From Parietaria judaica (taxonomy: Eukaryota; Streptophyta; Magnoliopsida; Rosales; Urticaceae): DNA of 64,000 nt. The position numbers and the translations under genes are program-made. Below are positions 35,979 through 49,000 of the stretch, one piece after another. The DNA lies in contig OX940863.1 in assembly GCA_954871525.1 (NCBI GenBank), positions 43,014,501 to 43,078,500 of the forward strand, given 5' to 3'. The stretch's first letter is position 1, and every line of letters begins with the position of its first letter. Below the pieces are notes generated by a model that did no database searches, was not told the origin of the DNA, and saw nothing but the letters and a program-made list of their open reading frames with translations.

Positions 35979-38900
35979 AGATATTTTAAACAAAAAATGA
36001 ACTTAAAAATGCTTAATAATGTGTAATTTTATTAATTTAACTTATTTTAATCCCTAAATTGCGAAGCACTATCTCCTAGTTTCTATATGAAGCCGAGAAC
36101 GGGTTAAAATCTTTACCGAAAAGTGTTAAAAATTGGTTATCTTATGAGAGCAAATACGATGCGTTCTTGATGAAATTTGAGTTGCTAGACCTTATTTAGG
36201 GTGGTATTATTATAAATTGGGTTAGTCTTGGCATTAAAAGTTTTTGGAGCTCTCTTAAAATCCAGTTTCAACAATTAATGCGTGCTCCAAAAAAAACTGA
36301 GTCTTTTTCCCATTTTCCGAGAAAGAACCCCAATTAAATGATATTTTAAACAACAAATGAACTTAAAAATGCTTAATAAGATGTAATTGTATCACATTTA
36401 CGTATTTTAATACCTAAACATCGAAGAGCTGTCTCCTAGTTTCTATATCAAGCCGTTAATGGTTTAAAACTTTTAACGAAAAGTGTTAAAAATTGGTTTT
36501 CTTACGAGAGCAAATACGATGCGTTCTTGATGAAATTTGAGTTCCTAGACCTTTTTTATGGTGGTATTATTATAAATTGGGTTTGTTTTGGCATTGAAAG
36601 TTTTTCGAGCTCTCTTAAAATCTAGTTTCAACAATTAACGCGTCCTCCAAAAAAAACTGAGTCTTTTCCCATTTTACACGAAAGAACTCTAATTAAAAGA
36701 TATTTTAAACAAAAAATGAACTTAAAAATGCTTAATAATGTGTAATTTTATTAATTTCACTTATTTTAATCCCTAAATTGCGAAGCACTATCTCCTAGTT
36801 TCTATATGAAGCCGAGAACGGGTTAAAATCTTTACCGAAAAGTGTTAAAAATTGGTTATCTTATGAGAGCAAATACGATGCGTTCTTGATGAAATTTGAG
36901 TTGCTAGACCTTCTTTAGGGTGGTATTATTATAAATTGGGTTAGTCTTGGCATTAAAAGTTTTTGGAGCTCTCTTAAAATCCAGTTTCAACAATTAATGC
37001 GTGCTCCAAAAAAAACTGAGTCTTTTTCCCATTTTCCGAGAAAGAACCCCAATTAAATGATATTTTAAACAACAAATGAACTTAAAAATGCTTAATAAGA
37101 TGTAATTGTATCACATTTACGTATTTTAATACCTAAACATCGAAGAGCTGTCTCCTAGTTTCTATATCAAGCCGTTAATGGTTTAAAACTTTTAACGAAA
37201 AGTGTTAAAAATTGGTTTTCTTACGAGAGCAAATACGATGCGTTCTTGATGAAATTTGAGTTCCTAGACCTTTTTTATGGTGGTATTATTATAAATTGGG
37301 TTTGTTTTGGCATTGAAAGTTTTTCGAGCTCTCTTAAAATCTAGTTTCAACAATTAACGCGTCCTCCAAAAAAAACTGAGTCTTTTTCCCATTTTACACG
37401 AAAGAACTCTAATTAAAAGATATTTTAAACAAAAAATGAACTTAAAAATGCTTAATAATGTGTAATTTTATTAAATTAACCTATTTTAATCCCTAAATTG
37501 CGAAGCACTATCTCCTAGTTTCTATATGAAGCCGAGAACGGGTTAAAATCTTTACCGAAAAGTGTTAAAAATTGGTTATCTTATGAGAGCAAATACGATG
37601 CGTTCTTGATGAAATTTGAGTTGCTAGACCTTCTTTAGGGTGGTATTATTATAAATTGGGTTAGTCTTGGCATTAAAAGTTTTTGGAGCTCTCTTAAAAT
37701 CCAGTTTCAACAATTAATGCGTGCTCCAAAAAAAACTGAGTCTTTTTCCCATTTTCCGAGAAAGAACCCCAATTAAATTATATTTTAAACAACAAATGAA
37801 CTTAAAAATGCTTAATAAGATGTAATTGTATCACATTTACGTATTTTAATACCTAAACATCGAAGAGCTGTCTCCTAGTTTCTATATCAAGCCGTTAATG
37901 GGTTAAAACTTTTAACGAAAAGTGTTAAAAATTGGTTTTCTTACGAGAGCAAATACGATGCGTTCTTGATGAAATTTGAGTTCCTAGACCTTTTTTTATG
38001 GTGGTATTATTATAAATTGGGTTTGTTTTGGCATTGAAAGTTTTTCGAGCTCTCTTAAAATCTAGTTTCAACAATTAACGCGTCCTCCAAAAAAAACTGA
38101 GTCTTTTTCCCATTTTACACGAAAGAACTCTAATTAAAAGATATTTTAAACAAAAAATGAACTTAAAAATGCTTAATAATGTGTAATTTTATTAAATTAA
38201 CCTATTTTAATCCCTAAATTGCGAAGCACTATCTCCTAGTTTCTATATGAAGCCGAGAACGGGTTAAAATCTTTACCGAAAAGTGTTAAAAATTGGTTAT
38301 CTTATGAGAGCAAATACGATGCGTTCTTGATGAAATTTGAGTTGCTAGACCTTCTTTAGGGTGGTATTATTATAAATTGGGTTAGTCTTGGCATTAAAAG
38401 TTTTTGGAGCTCTCTTAAAATCCAGTTTCAACAATTAATGCGTGCTCCAAAAAAAACTGAGTCTTTTTCCCATTTTCCGAGAAAGAACCCCAATTAAATG
38501 ATATTTTAAACAACAAATGAACTTAAAAATGCTTAATAAGGTTTAATTGTATCACATTTACGTATTTTAATACCTAAACATCGAAGAGCTGTCTCCTAGT
38601 TTCTATATCAAGCCGTTAATGGGTTAAAACTTTTAACGAAAAGTGTTAAAAATTGGTTTTCTTACGAGAGCAAATACGATGCGTTCTTGATGAAATTTGA
38701 GTTCCTAGACCTTTTTTTATGGTGGTATTATTATAAATTGGGTTTGTTTTGGCATTGAAAGTTTTTCGAGCTCTCTTAAAATCTAGTTTCAACAATTAAC
38801 GCGTCCTCCAAAAAAAACTGAGTCTTTTTCCCATTTTACACGAAAGAACTCTAATTAAAAGATATTTTAAACAAAAAATGAACTTAAAAATGCTTAATAA

Positions 38901-39579
38901 TGTGTAATTTTATTAAATTAACCTATTTTAATCCCTAAATTGCGAAGCACTATCTCCTAGTTTCTATATGAAGCCGAGAACGGGTTAAAATCTTTACCGA
39001 AAAGTGTTAAAAATTGGTTATCTTATGAGAGCAAATACGATGCGTTCTTGATGAAATTTGAGTTGCTAGACCTTCTTTAGGGTGGTATTATTATAAATTG
39101 GGTTAGTCTTGGCATTAAAAGTTTTTGGAGCTCTCTTAAAATCCAGTTTCAACAATTAATGCGTGCTCCAAAAAAAACTGAGTCTTTTTCCCATTTTCCG
39201 AGAAAGAACCCCAATTAAATGATATTTTAAACAACAAATGAACTTAAAAATGCTTAATAAGGTTTAATTGTATCACATTTACGTATTTTAATACCTAAAC
39301 ATCGAAGAGCTGTCTCCTAGTTTCTATATCAAGCCGTTAATGGGTTAAAACTTTTAACGAAACGTGTTAAAAATTGGTTTTCTTACGAGAGCAAATACGA
39401 TGCGTTCTTGATGAAATTTGAGTTCCTAGACCTTTTTTATGGTGGTATTATTATAAATTGGGTTTGTTTTGGCATTGAAAGTTTTTCGAGCTCTCTTAAA
39501 ATCTAGTTTCAACAATTAACGCGTCCTCCAAAAAAAACTGAGTCTTTTTCCCATTTTACGCGAAAGAACTCTAATTAAA
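35979..39579 (+). repeat. Start of the homogeneous 'a' domain (dimers 35979, 36698, 37418, 38139, 38860)
   Basis: All five A halves are type a (cttatgagag, gttagtcttgg, and mostly attaaattaacc). The B halves are a new combination found only in this domain. They start ccccaattaaat(g/t)at and have cttaaaaatgcttaag/ataag(a/g)t(g/t)taattg and the rare catttacgtatttt, followed by the b-like catcgaagagctg and tttttcgagc. 36461 and 37180 share aatggtttaaaac. The dimers at 35979 and 36698 are close sisters, as are 38139 and 38860 (ggtttaattg). Confidence 0.85.
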
Positions 39580-42500
39580 AGATATTTTAAACAAAAAATG
39601 AACTTAAAAATGCTTAAAAATGTGTAATTTTATTAAATTAACTTATTTTAATTCCTAAATTGCGAAGCACTATCTCCTAGTTTCTATATGAAGCCGAGAA
39701 CGGGTTAAAATCTTTACCGAAAAGTGTTAAAAATTGGTTATCTTATGAGAGAAAATACGATGCGTTCTTGATGAAATTTGAGTTGCTAGACCTTATTTAG
39801 GGTGGTATTATTATAAATTGGGTTAGTCTTGGCATTAAAAGTTTTTGGAGCTCTCTTAAAATCCAGTTTCAAAAGTTAATGCGTGCTCCAAAAAAAACTG
39901 AGTATTTTTCCCATTTTCCGAGAAAGAACCCCAATTAAATGATATTTTAAACAACAAATGAACTTCAAAATGCTTAATAAGGTGTAATTGTATCACATTT
40001 ACTTATTTTAATACCTAAACAGCGAAGAGTTGTCTCCTAGTTTCTATATCAAGCCGTTAATGGGTTAAAAGTTTTAACGAAAAGTGTTAAAAATTGGTTT
40101 TTTTACGAGAGCTAATACGATGCGTTCTTGATGAAATTTGAGTTCCTATACCTTTTTTATGGTGGTATTATTATAAATTGGGTTTGTTTTGGCATTGAAA
40201 GTTTTTCGAGCTCTCTTAAAATCTAGTTTCAACAATTAACGCGTCCTCCAAAAAAAACTGAGTCTTTTTCCCATTTTACACGAAAGAACTCTAATTAAAA
40301 GATATTTTAAACAAAAAATGAACTTAAAAATGCTTAATAATGTGTAATTTTATTAAATTAACCTATTTTAATCCCTAAATTGCGAAGCACTATCTCCTAG
40401 TTTCTATATGAAGCCGAGAACGGGTTAAAATCTTTACCGAAAAGTGTTAAAAATTGGTTATCTTATGAGAGCAAATACGATGCGTTCTTGATGAAATTTG
40501 AGTTGCTAGACCTTCTTTAGGGTGGTATTATTATAAATTGGGTTAGTCTTGGCATTAAAAGTTTTTGGAGCTCTCTTAAAATCCAGTTTCAACAATTAAT
40601 GCGTGCTCCAAAAAAAACTGAGTCTTTTTCCCATTTTCCGAGAAAGAACCCCAATTAAATTATATTTTAAACAACAAATGAACTTAAAAATGCTTAATAA
40701 GATGTAATTGTATCACATTTACGTATTTTAATACCTAAACATCGAAGAGCTGTCTCCTAGTTTCTATATCAAGCCGTTAATGGGTTAAAACTTTTAACGA
40801 AAAGTGTTAAAAATTGGTTTTCTTACGAGAGCAAATACGATGCGTTCTTGATGAAATTTGAGTTCCTAGACCTTTTTTTATGGTGGTATTATTATAAATT
40901 GGGTTTGTTTTGGCATTGAAAGTTTTTCGAGCTCTCTTAAAATCTAGTTTCAACAATTAACGCGTCCTCCAAAAAAAACTGAGTCTTTTTCCCATTTTAC
41001 ACGAAAGAACTCTAATTAAAAGATATTTTAAACAAAAAATGAACTTAAAAATGCTTAATAATGTGTAATTTTATTAAATTAACCTATTTTAATCCCTAAA
41101 TTGCGAAGCACTATCTCCTAGTTTCTATATGAAGCCGAGAACGGGTTAAAATCTTTACCGAAAAGTGTTAAAAATTGGTTATCTTACGAAAGCAAATACG
41201 ATGCGTTCTTGATGAAATTTGAGTTGCTAGACCTTCATTAGGGTGGTATTATTATAAATTGGGTTAGTTTTGGCATTAAAAGTTTTTGGAGCTCTCTTAA
41301 AATGCAGTTTCAACAATTAATGCGTGCTCCAAAAAAAAAAAACCTGAGTCTTTTTCCCATTTTACGAGAAAGAACCCCAATTAAACGATATTTTAAACAA
41401 CAAAAGAACTTAAAAATGCTTAATAAGGTTTAATTGTATCACATTTACGTATTTTAATACCTAAACATCGAAGAGCTGTCTCCTAGTTTCTATATCAAGC
41501 CGTTAATGGGTTAAAACTTTTAACGAAACGTGTTAAAAATTGGTTTTCTTACGAGAGCAAATACGATGCGTTCTTGATGAAATTTGAGTTCCTAGACCTT
41601 TTTTATGGTGGTATTATTATAAATTGGGTTTGTTTTGGCATTGAAAGTTTTTCGAGCTCTCTTAAAATCTAGTTTCAACAATTAACGCGTCCTCCAAAAA
41701 AAACTGAGTCTTTTTCCCATTTTACACGAAAGAACTCTAATTAAAAGATATTTTAAACAAAAAATGAACTTAAAAATGCTTAAAAATGTGTAATTTTATT
41801 AAATTAACTTATTTTAATTCCTAAATTGCGAAGCACTATCTCCTAGTTTCTATATGAAGCCGAGAACGGGTTAAAATCTTTACCGAAAAGTGTTAAAAAT
41901 TGGTTATCTTATGAGAGAAAATACGATGCGTTCTTGATGAAATTTGAGTTGCTAGACCTTATTTAGGGTGGTATTATTATAAATTGGGTTAGTCTTGGCA
42001 TTAAAAGTTTTTGGAGCTCTCTTAAAATCCAGTTTCAAAAGTTAATGCGTGCTCCAAAAAAAACTGAGTATTTTTCCCATTTTCCGAGAAAGAACCCCAA
42101 TTAAATGATATTTTAAACAACAAATGAACTTCAAAATGCTTAATAAGGTGTAATTGTATCACATTTACTTATTTTAATACCTAAACAGCGAAGAGTTGTC
42201 TCCTAGTTTCTATATCAAGCCGTTAATGGGTTAAAAGTTTTAACGAAAAGTGTTAAAAATTGGTTTTCTTACGAGAGCTAATACGATGCGTTCTTGATGA
42301 AATTTGAGTTCCTAGACCTTTTTTATGGTGGTATTATTATAAATTGGGTTTGTTTTAGCATTGAAAGTTTTTCGAGCTCTCTTAAAATCTAGTTTCAACA
42401 ATTAACGCGTCCTCCAAAAAAAACTGTGTCTTTTTCCCGTTTTACACGAAAGAACTCTAATTAAAAGATATTTTAAACAAAAAATGAACTTAAAAATGCT

Positions 42501-43186
42501 TAATAATGTGTAATTTTATTAAATTAACCTATTTTAATCCCTAAATTGCGAAGCACTATCTCCTAGTTTCTATATGAAGCCGAGAACGGGTTAAAATCTT
42601 TACCGAAAAGTGTTAAAAATTGGTTATCTTATGAGAGAAAATACGATGCGTTCTTGATGAAATTTGAGTTGCTAGACCTTCTTTAGGGTGGTATTATTAT
42701 AAATTGGGTTAGTCTTGGCATTAAAAGTTTTTGGAGCTCTCTTAAAATCCAGTTTCAAAAGTTAATGCGTGCTCCAAAAAAAACTGAGTCTTTTTCCCAT
42801 TTTCCGAGAAAGAACCCCAATTAAATGATATTTTAAACAACAAATGAACTTCAAAATGCTTAATAAGGTGTAATTGTATCACATTTACTTATTTTAATAC
42901 CTAAACAGCGAAGAGTTGTCTCCTAGTTTCTATATCAAGCCGTTAATGGGTTAAAAGTTTTAACGAAAAGTGTTAAAAATTGGTTTTCTTACGAGAGCTA
43001 ATACGATGCGTTCTTGATGAAATTTGAGTTCCTAGACCTTATTTATGGTGGTATTATTATAAATTGGGTTTGTTTTGGCATTGAAAGTTTTTCGAGCTCT
43101 CTTAAAATCTAGTTTCAACAATTAACGCGTCCTCCAAAAAAAAACTGAGTCTTTTTCCCATTTTACACGAAAGAACTATAATTAAA
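39580..43186 (+). repeat. Continuation of the 'a' domain with a three-dimer periodicity
   Basis: Dimers 39580 and 41746 share many private variants 2,166 bp apart: cttaaaaatgtg, aattcctaaattgc, gagagaaaatacg, ttcaaaagttaatgcg, gagtatttttccc and ggttaaaagtttt. Dimer 42466 shares part of them. Dimer 40300 instead matches 37418 (aattaaattatatttt, T7 before atggtgg). The B half of 41021 matches 38860 (ggtttaattg, gaaacgtgtt). The order is consistent with exchange of three- to four-dimer blocks. The A half at 41021 is the most diverged here (cttacgaaagc, cattaggg, aatgcag). Confidence 0.83.
41331..41342 (+). repeat. Expanded oligo-A tract (A12)
   Basis: The A-monomer oligo-A run, usually seven or eight A after gtgctcc, is twelve here and is followed by cctgag instead of ctgag. 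It explains most of the 725-bp length of dimer 41021. This is a homopolymer slippage variant. Confidence 0.85.
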
Positions 43187-44622
43187 AGATATTTTTAAAA
43201 AAAATGAACTTAAAAATGCTTAATAATGTGTAATTTTATTAATTTAACTTATTTTAATCCCTAAATTGCGAAGCACTATCTCTTAGTTTCTATACGAAGC
43301 CGAGGACGGGGTAAAATCTTTACCGAAAAATGTTAAAAATTGGTTATCTTACGAGAGAAAATACAATGCGTTCTTGATGTAATTTGAGTTGCTAGTCCTT
43401 CTTTAGGGTGGTATTATTATAAATTGGGTTAGTTTTGGCATTCAATGTTTTTGGAGCTCTCTTAAAATCCAGTTTCAACAATTAATGCGTGCTCCAAAAA
43501 AAACTGAGTCTTTTTCCCATTTTCCGAGAAAGAACCCTAGTTTAACGATATTTTAAACAACAAATGAACTTCAAAAATCTTAATCACTTGTAATTGTATC
43601 ACATTTACCTATTTTAATACCTAAACATCGAAGAGCTGTCTCCTAGTTTCTATATCAAGCCGTTAATGGGTTAAAACTTTTAACAAAAAGTGTTAAAAAT
43701 TGGTTTTCTTACGAGACCAAATACGATGCGTTCTTGATGAAATTTGAGTTCCTAGACCTTTTTTATGGTGGTATTATTATAAATTTGATTTGTTTTGGCA
43801 TTGAAAGTTTTTCGAGCTCTCTTAAAATCTAGTTTCAACAATTAACGCGTCCTCCAAAAAAAAACTGAGTCTTTTTCCCATTTTACACGTAAGAACTCTA
43901 ATTAAAAGATATTTTAAACAAAAAATGAACTTAAAAATTCTTAATAATGTGTAATTTTATTAAATTAACCTATTTTAATCCCTAAATTGCGAAGCACTAT
44001 CTCCTAGTTTCTATATGAAGCCGAGAACGGGTTAAAATCTTTACCGAAAAGTGTTAAAAATTGGTTATCTTATGAGAGCAAATACGATGCGTTCTTGATG
44101 AAATTTGAGTTGCTAGACCTTATTTAGGGTAGTATTATTATAAATTAGGTTAGTCTTGGCATTCAAAGTTTTTGGATCTCTCTTAAAATCCAGTTTCAAC
44201 AATTAATGCGTGCTCCAAAAAAAACTGAGTCTTTTTCCCATTTTCCGAGAAAGAACCCTAGTTAAACGATATTTTAAACAACAAATGAACTTCAAAAATC
44301 TTAATCATTTGTAATTGTATCACATTTACTTATTTTAATACCTAAACATCGAAGAGCTGTCTCCTAGTTTCTATATCAAGCCGTTAATGGGTTAAAACTT
44401 TTAACGAAAAGTGTTAAAAATTGGTTTTCTTACGAGACCAAATACGATGCGTTCTTGATGAAATTTGAGTTCCTAGACCTTGTTTAGGGTGGTATTATTA
44501 TAAATTTGGTTAGTTTTGGCATTGAAAGTTTTTCGAGCTCTCTTAAAATCTAGTTTCAACAATTAACGCGTCCTCCAAAAAAAAAATATTTTAAACAATT
44601 ACGCGAAAGAACTGTAATTAAA
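43187..44622 (+). repeat. Transitional dimers between the 'a' domain and the right-hand family
   Basis: 43187 is a b-like dimer (cgaggacgggg, ccgaaaaatg, gatgtaatttg) with an odd start, atatttttaaaaaaaatg. 43907 has an a-like A (cttatgagag, gtcttgg) but a B with acgagaccaaatacg and ccttgtttaggg. That B combination otherwise occurs only in the B monomer at 361-712. The B at 44266 ends in the templated substitution described separately. Confidence 0.8.
44587..44602 (+). other. Templated substitution at the oligo-A/oligo-T tract of a B monomer
   Basis: Normal B copies read oligo-A, ctgagtctttttcccatttt, then acgcgaaag. Here the oligo-A run passes directly into tattttaaacaatt and then acgcgaaag. 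About 20 bases are therefore replaced by about 14 that match the start motif of every monomer (atattttaaacaa). This looks like a break repaired by copying from a monomer start. It is unique in the window. Confidence 0.75.
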
Positions 44623-46050
44623 AGATATTTTAAACAAAAAATGAACTTAAAAATGCTTAATAATGTGTAATTTTATTAAATTAACCTATTTTAATCCCTA
44701 AATTGCGAAGCACTATTTCCTAATTTCTATATGAAGCCGAGAACAGGTTAAAATCTTTACCGAAAAGTGTTAAAAATTGGTTATCTTACGAGGGTAAATA
44801 CGATGCGTTCTTGATGAAATTTGAGTTGCTAGACCTTCTTTAGGGTGGTATTATTATAAATTAGGTTAGTATTGGCATTAAAAGTTTTTGGAGCTATCTT
44901 AAAATCCAGTTTCAACAATTAATGCGTGCTCCAAAAAAAACTGATTCTTTTTCCCATTTTCCGAGAAAGAATCCTAATTAAGCGATATTTTAAACAACAT
45001 ATGAACTTCAAAATGCTTAATAATGTGTAATTGTATCCCATTTACTTATTTTAATACCTAATCAGCGAAGAGCTATCTCCTAGTTTCTATATCAAACCGT
45101 TAATGGGTTAAAGCTTCTAACGAAAAGTGTGAAAAATTGGTTTTCTTACGAGAGCAAATACGATGCGTTCTTGGTTAAATTTGAGTTCCTAGAACTTCTT
45201 TAGGGTGGTATTATTATAAATTGGGTTTGTTTTGGCATTGAATGTTTTTCGAGCTCTCTTTAAAATCTAGTTTCAACAATTAACGCGTCCTTCAAAAAAA
45301 ATTGAGTATTTTTCCCATTTTAAGCGAAACAACTCTAATTAAAATATATTTTAAACAAAAAATGAACTCAATGTGTAATTTTATTACATTAACTTATTTT
45401 TATCCCTAAATTGCGAAGCAATATCTCCTAGTTTCTATATAAAGCCGAGAACGGGTTAAAATCTTGACCGAAAAGTGTTAAAAATTGGTTATCTTACGAG
45501 AGCAAATACAATGCGTTCTTGATGAAATTTGAGTTGCTAGACCTTCTTTAGGGTGGTATTATTATAAATTGGGTTAGTTTTGGCATTAAAAGTTTTTGGA
45601 GCTCTCTTAAAATCCAGTTTCAACAATTAATGCGTGCTCCAAAAAAAACTGAGTCTTTTTCCCATTTTCCGAGAAAGAACCCTAGTTAAACGATATTTTA
45701 AACAACAAATCAACTTCAAAAATCTTAATCATGTGTAATTGTATCACATTTACTTTTTTTAATACCTAAACAGCGAAGAGCTGTCTCCTAGTTTCTATAT
45801 CAAGCCGTTAATGGGTTAAAACTTTTAACGAGAAGTGTTAAATATTGGTTTTCTTACGAGAGCAAATACGATGCAATCTTGATGAAATTTGAGTTCCTGG
45901 ACCTTCTTTATGGTGGTATTATTATAAATTGGTTTTGTTTTGGCATTGTATGTTTTTCGAGCTCTCTTAAAATCTAGTTTCAACAATTAACGCGTCCTCT
46001 AAAAAAAATTGAGTCTTTTTCCCATTTTAAGCGAAACAACTCTAATTAAA
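44623..46050 (+). repeat. Dimers R-like (44623) and S/T hybrid (45344)
   Basis: The B half of 44623 matches R at 47487 (ctgattctt, aatcctaattaagcg, aacatatgaac, caaaccgtt, aaagcttctaacg, gtgtgaaaa, cttggttaaattt). The 45344 A half is S-type, with the 13-bp shortening gaactcaatgtg. Its B half begins like S (aaatcaacttc) and ends like T (gagaagtgttaaatattgg, atgcaatcttg, cctggacc). Compared with the full S-T order at 48207-49633, one dimer length (~720 bp) is missing, as expected from unequal exchange inside a B monomer. Confidence 0.84.
45344..45380 (+). other. 13-bp shortening allele marking S monomers
   Basis: The A start reads atgaactcaatgtgtaatt where others have atgaacttaaaaatgcttaa followed by taatgtg. 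Fourteen bases are replaced by one, giving 707-bp dimers. The same allele is at 48207 and 59510, and all share tttttatccc and tataaagccg. It is therefore one event spread by HOR copying, independent of the 12-bp deletion at 16571. Confidence 0.85.
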
Positions 46051-49000
46051 ATATATTTTAAACAAAAAATGAACTTAAAAATGCTTAATAATGTGTAATT
46101 TTATTAAATTAACTTACTTTAATCCCTAAATTGCGAAGCACAATCTCCTAGTTTCTATATGAAGCCGTGAACAGGTTAAAATCTTTACCGAAAAGTGTTA
46201 AAAATTGGTTATCTTACGAGAGCAAATACGATGCGTTCTTGATGAAATTTGAGTCGCTAGACCTTCTTTAGGGTGGTATTATTATAAATTGGGTTAGTTT
46301 TGGCATTCAAAGTTTTTGGAGCTCTCTTAAAATCCAGTTTCAACAATTATGCGTGCTCCAAAAAAACTGAGTCTTTTTCCCATTTTCCGAGAAAGAACCC
46401 TAGTTAAAGGATATTTTAAACAACAAATGAAGTTCAAAAATCTTAATCATGTGTAATTGTATAATATTTACTTATTTTAATACCTAAACAGCGAAGAGCT
46501 GTCTCCTAGTTTCTATATCAAGCCGTTAATGGGTTAAAACTTTTAAAGAATAGTGTTAAAAATTGGTTTTCTTACGCGAACAAATACGATGCGTTCTTGA
46601 TGAATTTTGAGTCCCTAGACCTTCTTTATGGTGGTATTATTATAAATTGGGTTAGTTTTGGCATTGAAAGTTTTTCGAGCTCTCTTAAAATCTAGTTTCA
46701 ACAATTAACGCGTCCTCCAAAAAAACAGAGTCTTTTTCCCATTTTACGCGAAAGAACTCTAATTAAAAGATATTTTAAACAAAAAATGAACTTAACAAAG
46801 CTTAATAATGTGTAATTTTATTACATTAACTTATTTTAATCCCTAAATTGCGAATCACTATCTCCTAGTTTCTATATGAAGCCCTGAACGGGTTAAAATC
46901 TTTACCGAAAAGTGTAAAAAATGGTTATCTTATTAGAGCAAATACGACGCGTTCTTGATGAAATTTGAGTTGCTAGACCTTCTTTAGGGTGTAATTATTA
47001 TAAATTGGGTTAGTCTTGGCATTAAAAGTTTTTGGAGCTCTCTTAAAATCCAGTTTCAACAATTAATGCGTGCTCCAAAAAAAACTGAGTCTTTTTCCCA
47101 TTTTCCGAGAAAGAACCCTAATTAAATGATATTTTAAACAACAAATGAACTTCAAAATGCTTAATAATGTGTAATTGTATCATATTTACTTATTTTAATA
47201 CCTAAACAGCGAAGAGCTGTCTCCTAGTTTCTATATCAAGCCGTTAATGAGTTAAAACTTTTAACGAAAAGTGTTAAAAATTGGTTTTCTTACGAGAGCA
47301 AATACGATGCGTTCTTGATGAAATTTGAGTTCCTAGACCTTCTTTATGGTGGTATTATTATAAATTGGGTTTGTTTTGGCATTGAAAGTTTTTCGAGCTC
47401 TCTTATAATCTAGTTTATAAAATTAACGCGTCCTCCAAAAAAAATTGAGTCTTTTTCCCATTTTACACGAAAGAACTCTAATTCAAAGATATTTTAAACA
47501 AAAAATGAACTTAAAAATGCTTAATAATTTGTAATTTTATTACATTAAATTATTTTAATCCCTAAATTGCGAAGCACTGTCTCCTAGTTTCTATATGAAG
47601 CTGTGAACGGGTTAAAACTTTTAACGAAAAGTGTTAAAAATTGGTTATCTTAAGAGAGCAAATACGATGCGTTCTTGATGAAATTTGAGTTGCTAGACCT
47701 TCTTTAGGGTGGTATTATTATAAATTAGGTTAGTCTTGGCATTAAAAGTTTTTGGAGCTATCTTAAAATCCAGTTTCAACAATTAATGCGTGCTCCAAAA
47801 AAAACTGATTCTTTTTCCCATTTTCCGAGAAAGAATCCTAATTAAGCGATATTTTAAACAACATATGAACTTCAATATGCTTAATAATGTGTAATTGTAT
47901 CCCATTTACTTGTTTTAATACCTAATCAGCGAAGAGCTATCTCCTAGTTTCTATATCAAACCGTTAATGGGTTAAAGCTTCTAACGAAAAGTGTGAAAAA
48001 TTGGTTTTCTTACGAGAGCAAATACGATGCGTTCTTGGTTAAATTTGAGTTCCTAGAACTTCTTTAGGGTGGTATTATTATAAATTGGGTTTGTTTTGGC
48101 ATTGAATGTTTTTCGAGCTCTCTTAAAATCTAGTTTCAACAATTAACGCGTCCTCCAAAAAAAATTGAGTCTTTTTCCCATTTTAAGCGAAACAACTCTA
48201 ATTAAAATATATTTTAAACAAAAAATGAACTCAATGTGTAATTTTATTACATTAACTTATTTTTATCCCTAAATTGCGAAGCAATATCTCCTAGTTTCTA
48301 TATAAAGCCGAGAACGGGTTAAAATCTTGACCGAAAAGTGTTAAAAATTGGTTATCTTACGAGAGCAAATACAATGCGTTCTTGATGAAATTTGAGTTGC
48401 TAGACCTTCTTTAGGGTGGTATTATTATAAATTGGGTTAGTTTTGGCATAAAAAGTTTTTGGAGCTCTCTTAAAATCCAGTTTCAACAATTAATGCGTGC
48501 TCCAAAAAAAACTGAGTCTTTTTCCCATTTTCCGAGAAAGAACCCTAGTTAAACGATATTTTAAACAACAAATCAACTTCAAAAATCTTAATCATGTGTA
48601 ATTGTATCACATTTACTTATTTTAATACCTAAACATCGAAGAGCTGTCTCCTAGTTTCTATATCAAGCCGTTAATGGGTTAAAACTTTTAACGAAAAGTG
48701 TTAAAAATTGGTTTTCTTACGAGAGCAATTACGATGCGTTCTTGATGAAATTTGAGATCCTAGACCTTGTTTATGGTGGTATTATTATAAATTGGGTTTG
48801 TTTTGGCATTGAAAGTTTTTCGAGCTCTCTTAAAATCTAGTTTCAACAATTAACGCGTCCTCCAAAAAAAACTGAGTCTTTTTCCAATTTTACGAGAAAG
48901 AACTCTAATTAAAAGATATTTTAAACAAAAAATGAACTTAAAAATGCTTAATAATGTTTAATTTTATTATATTAAATTATTTTAAACCCTAAATTGCGAA

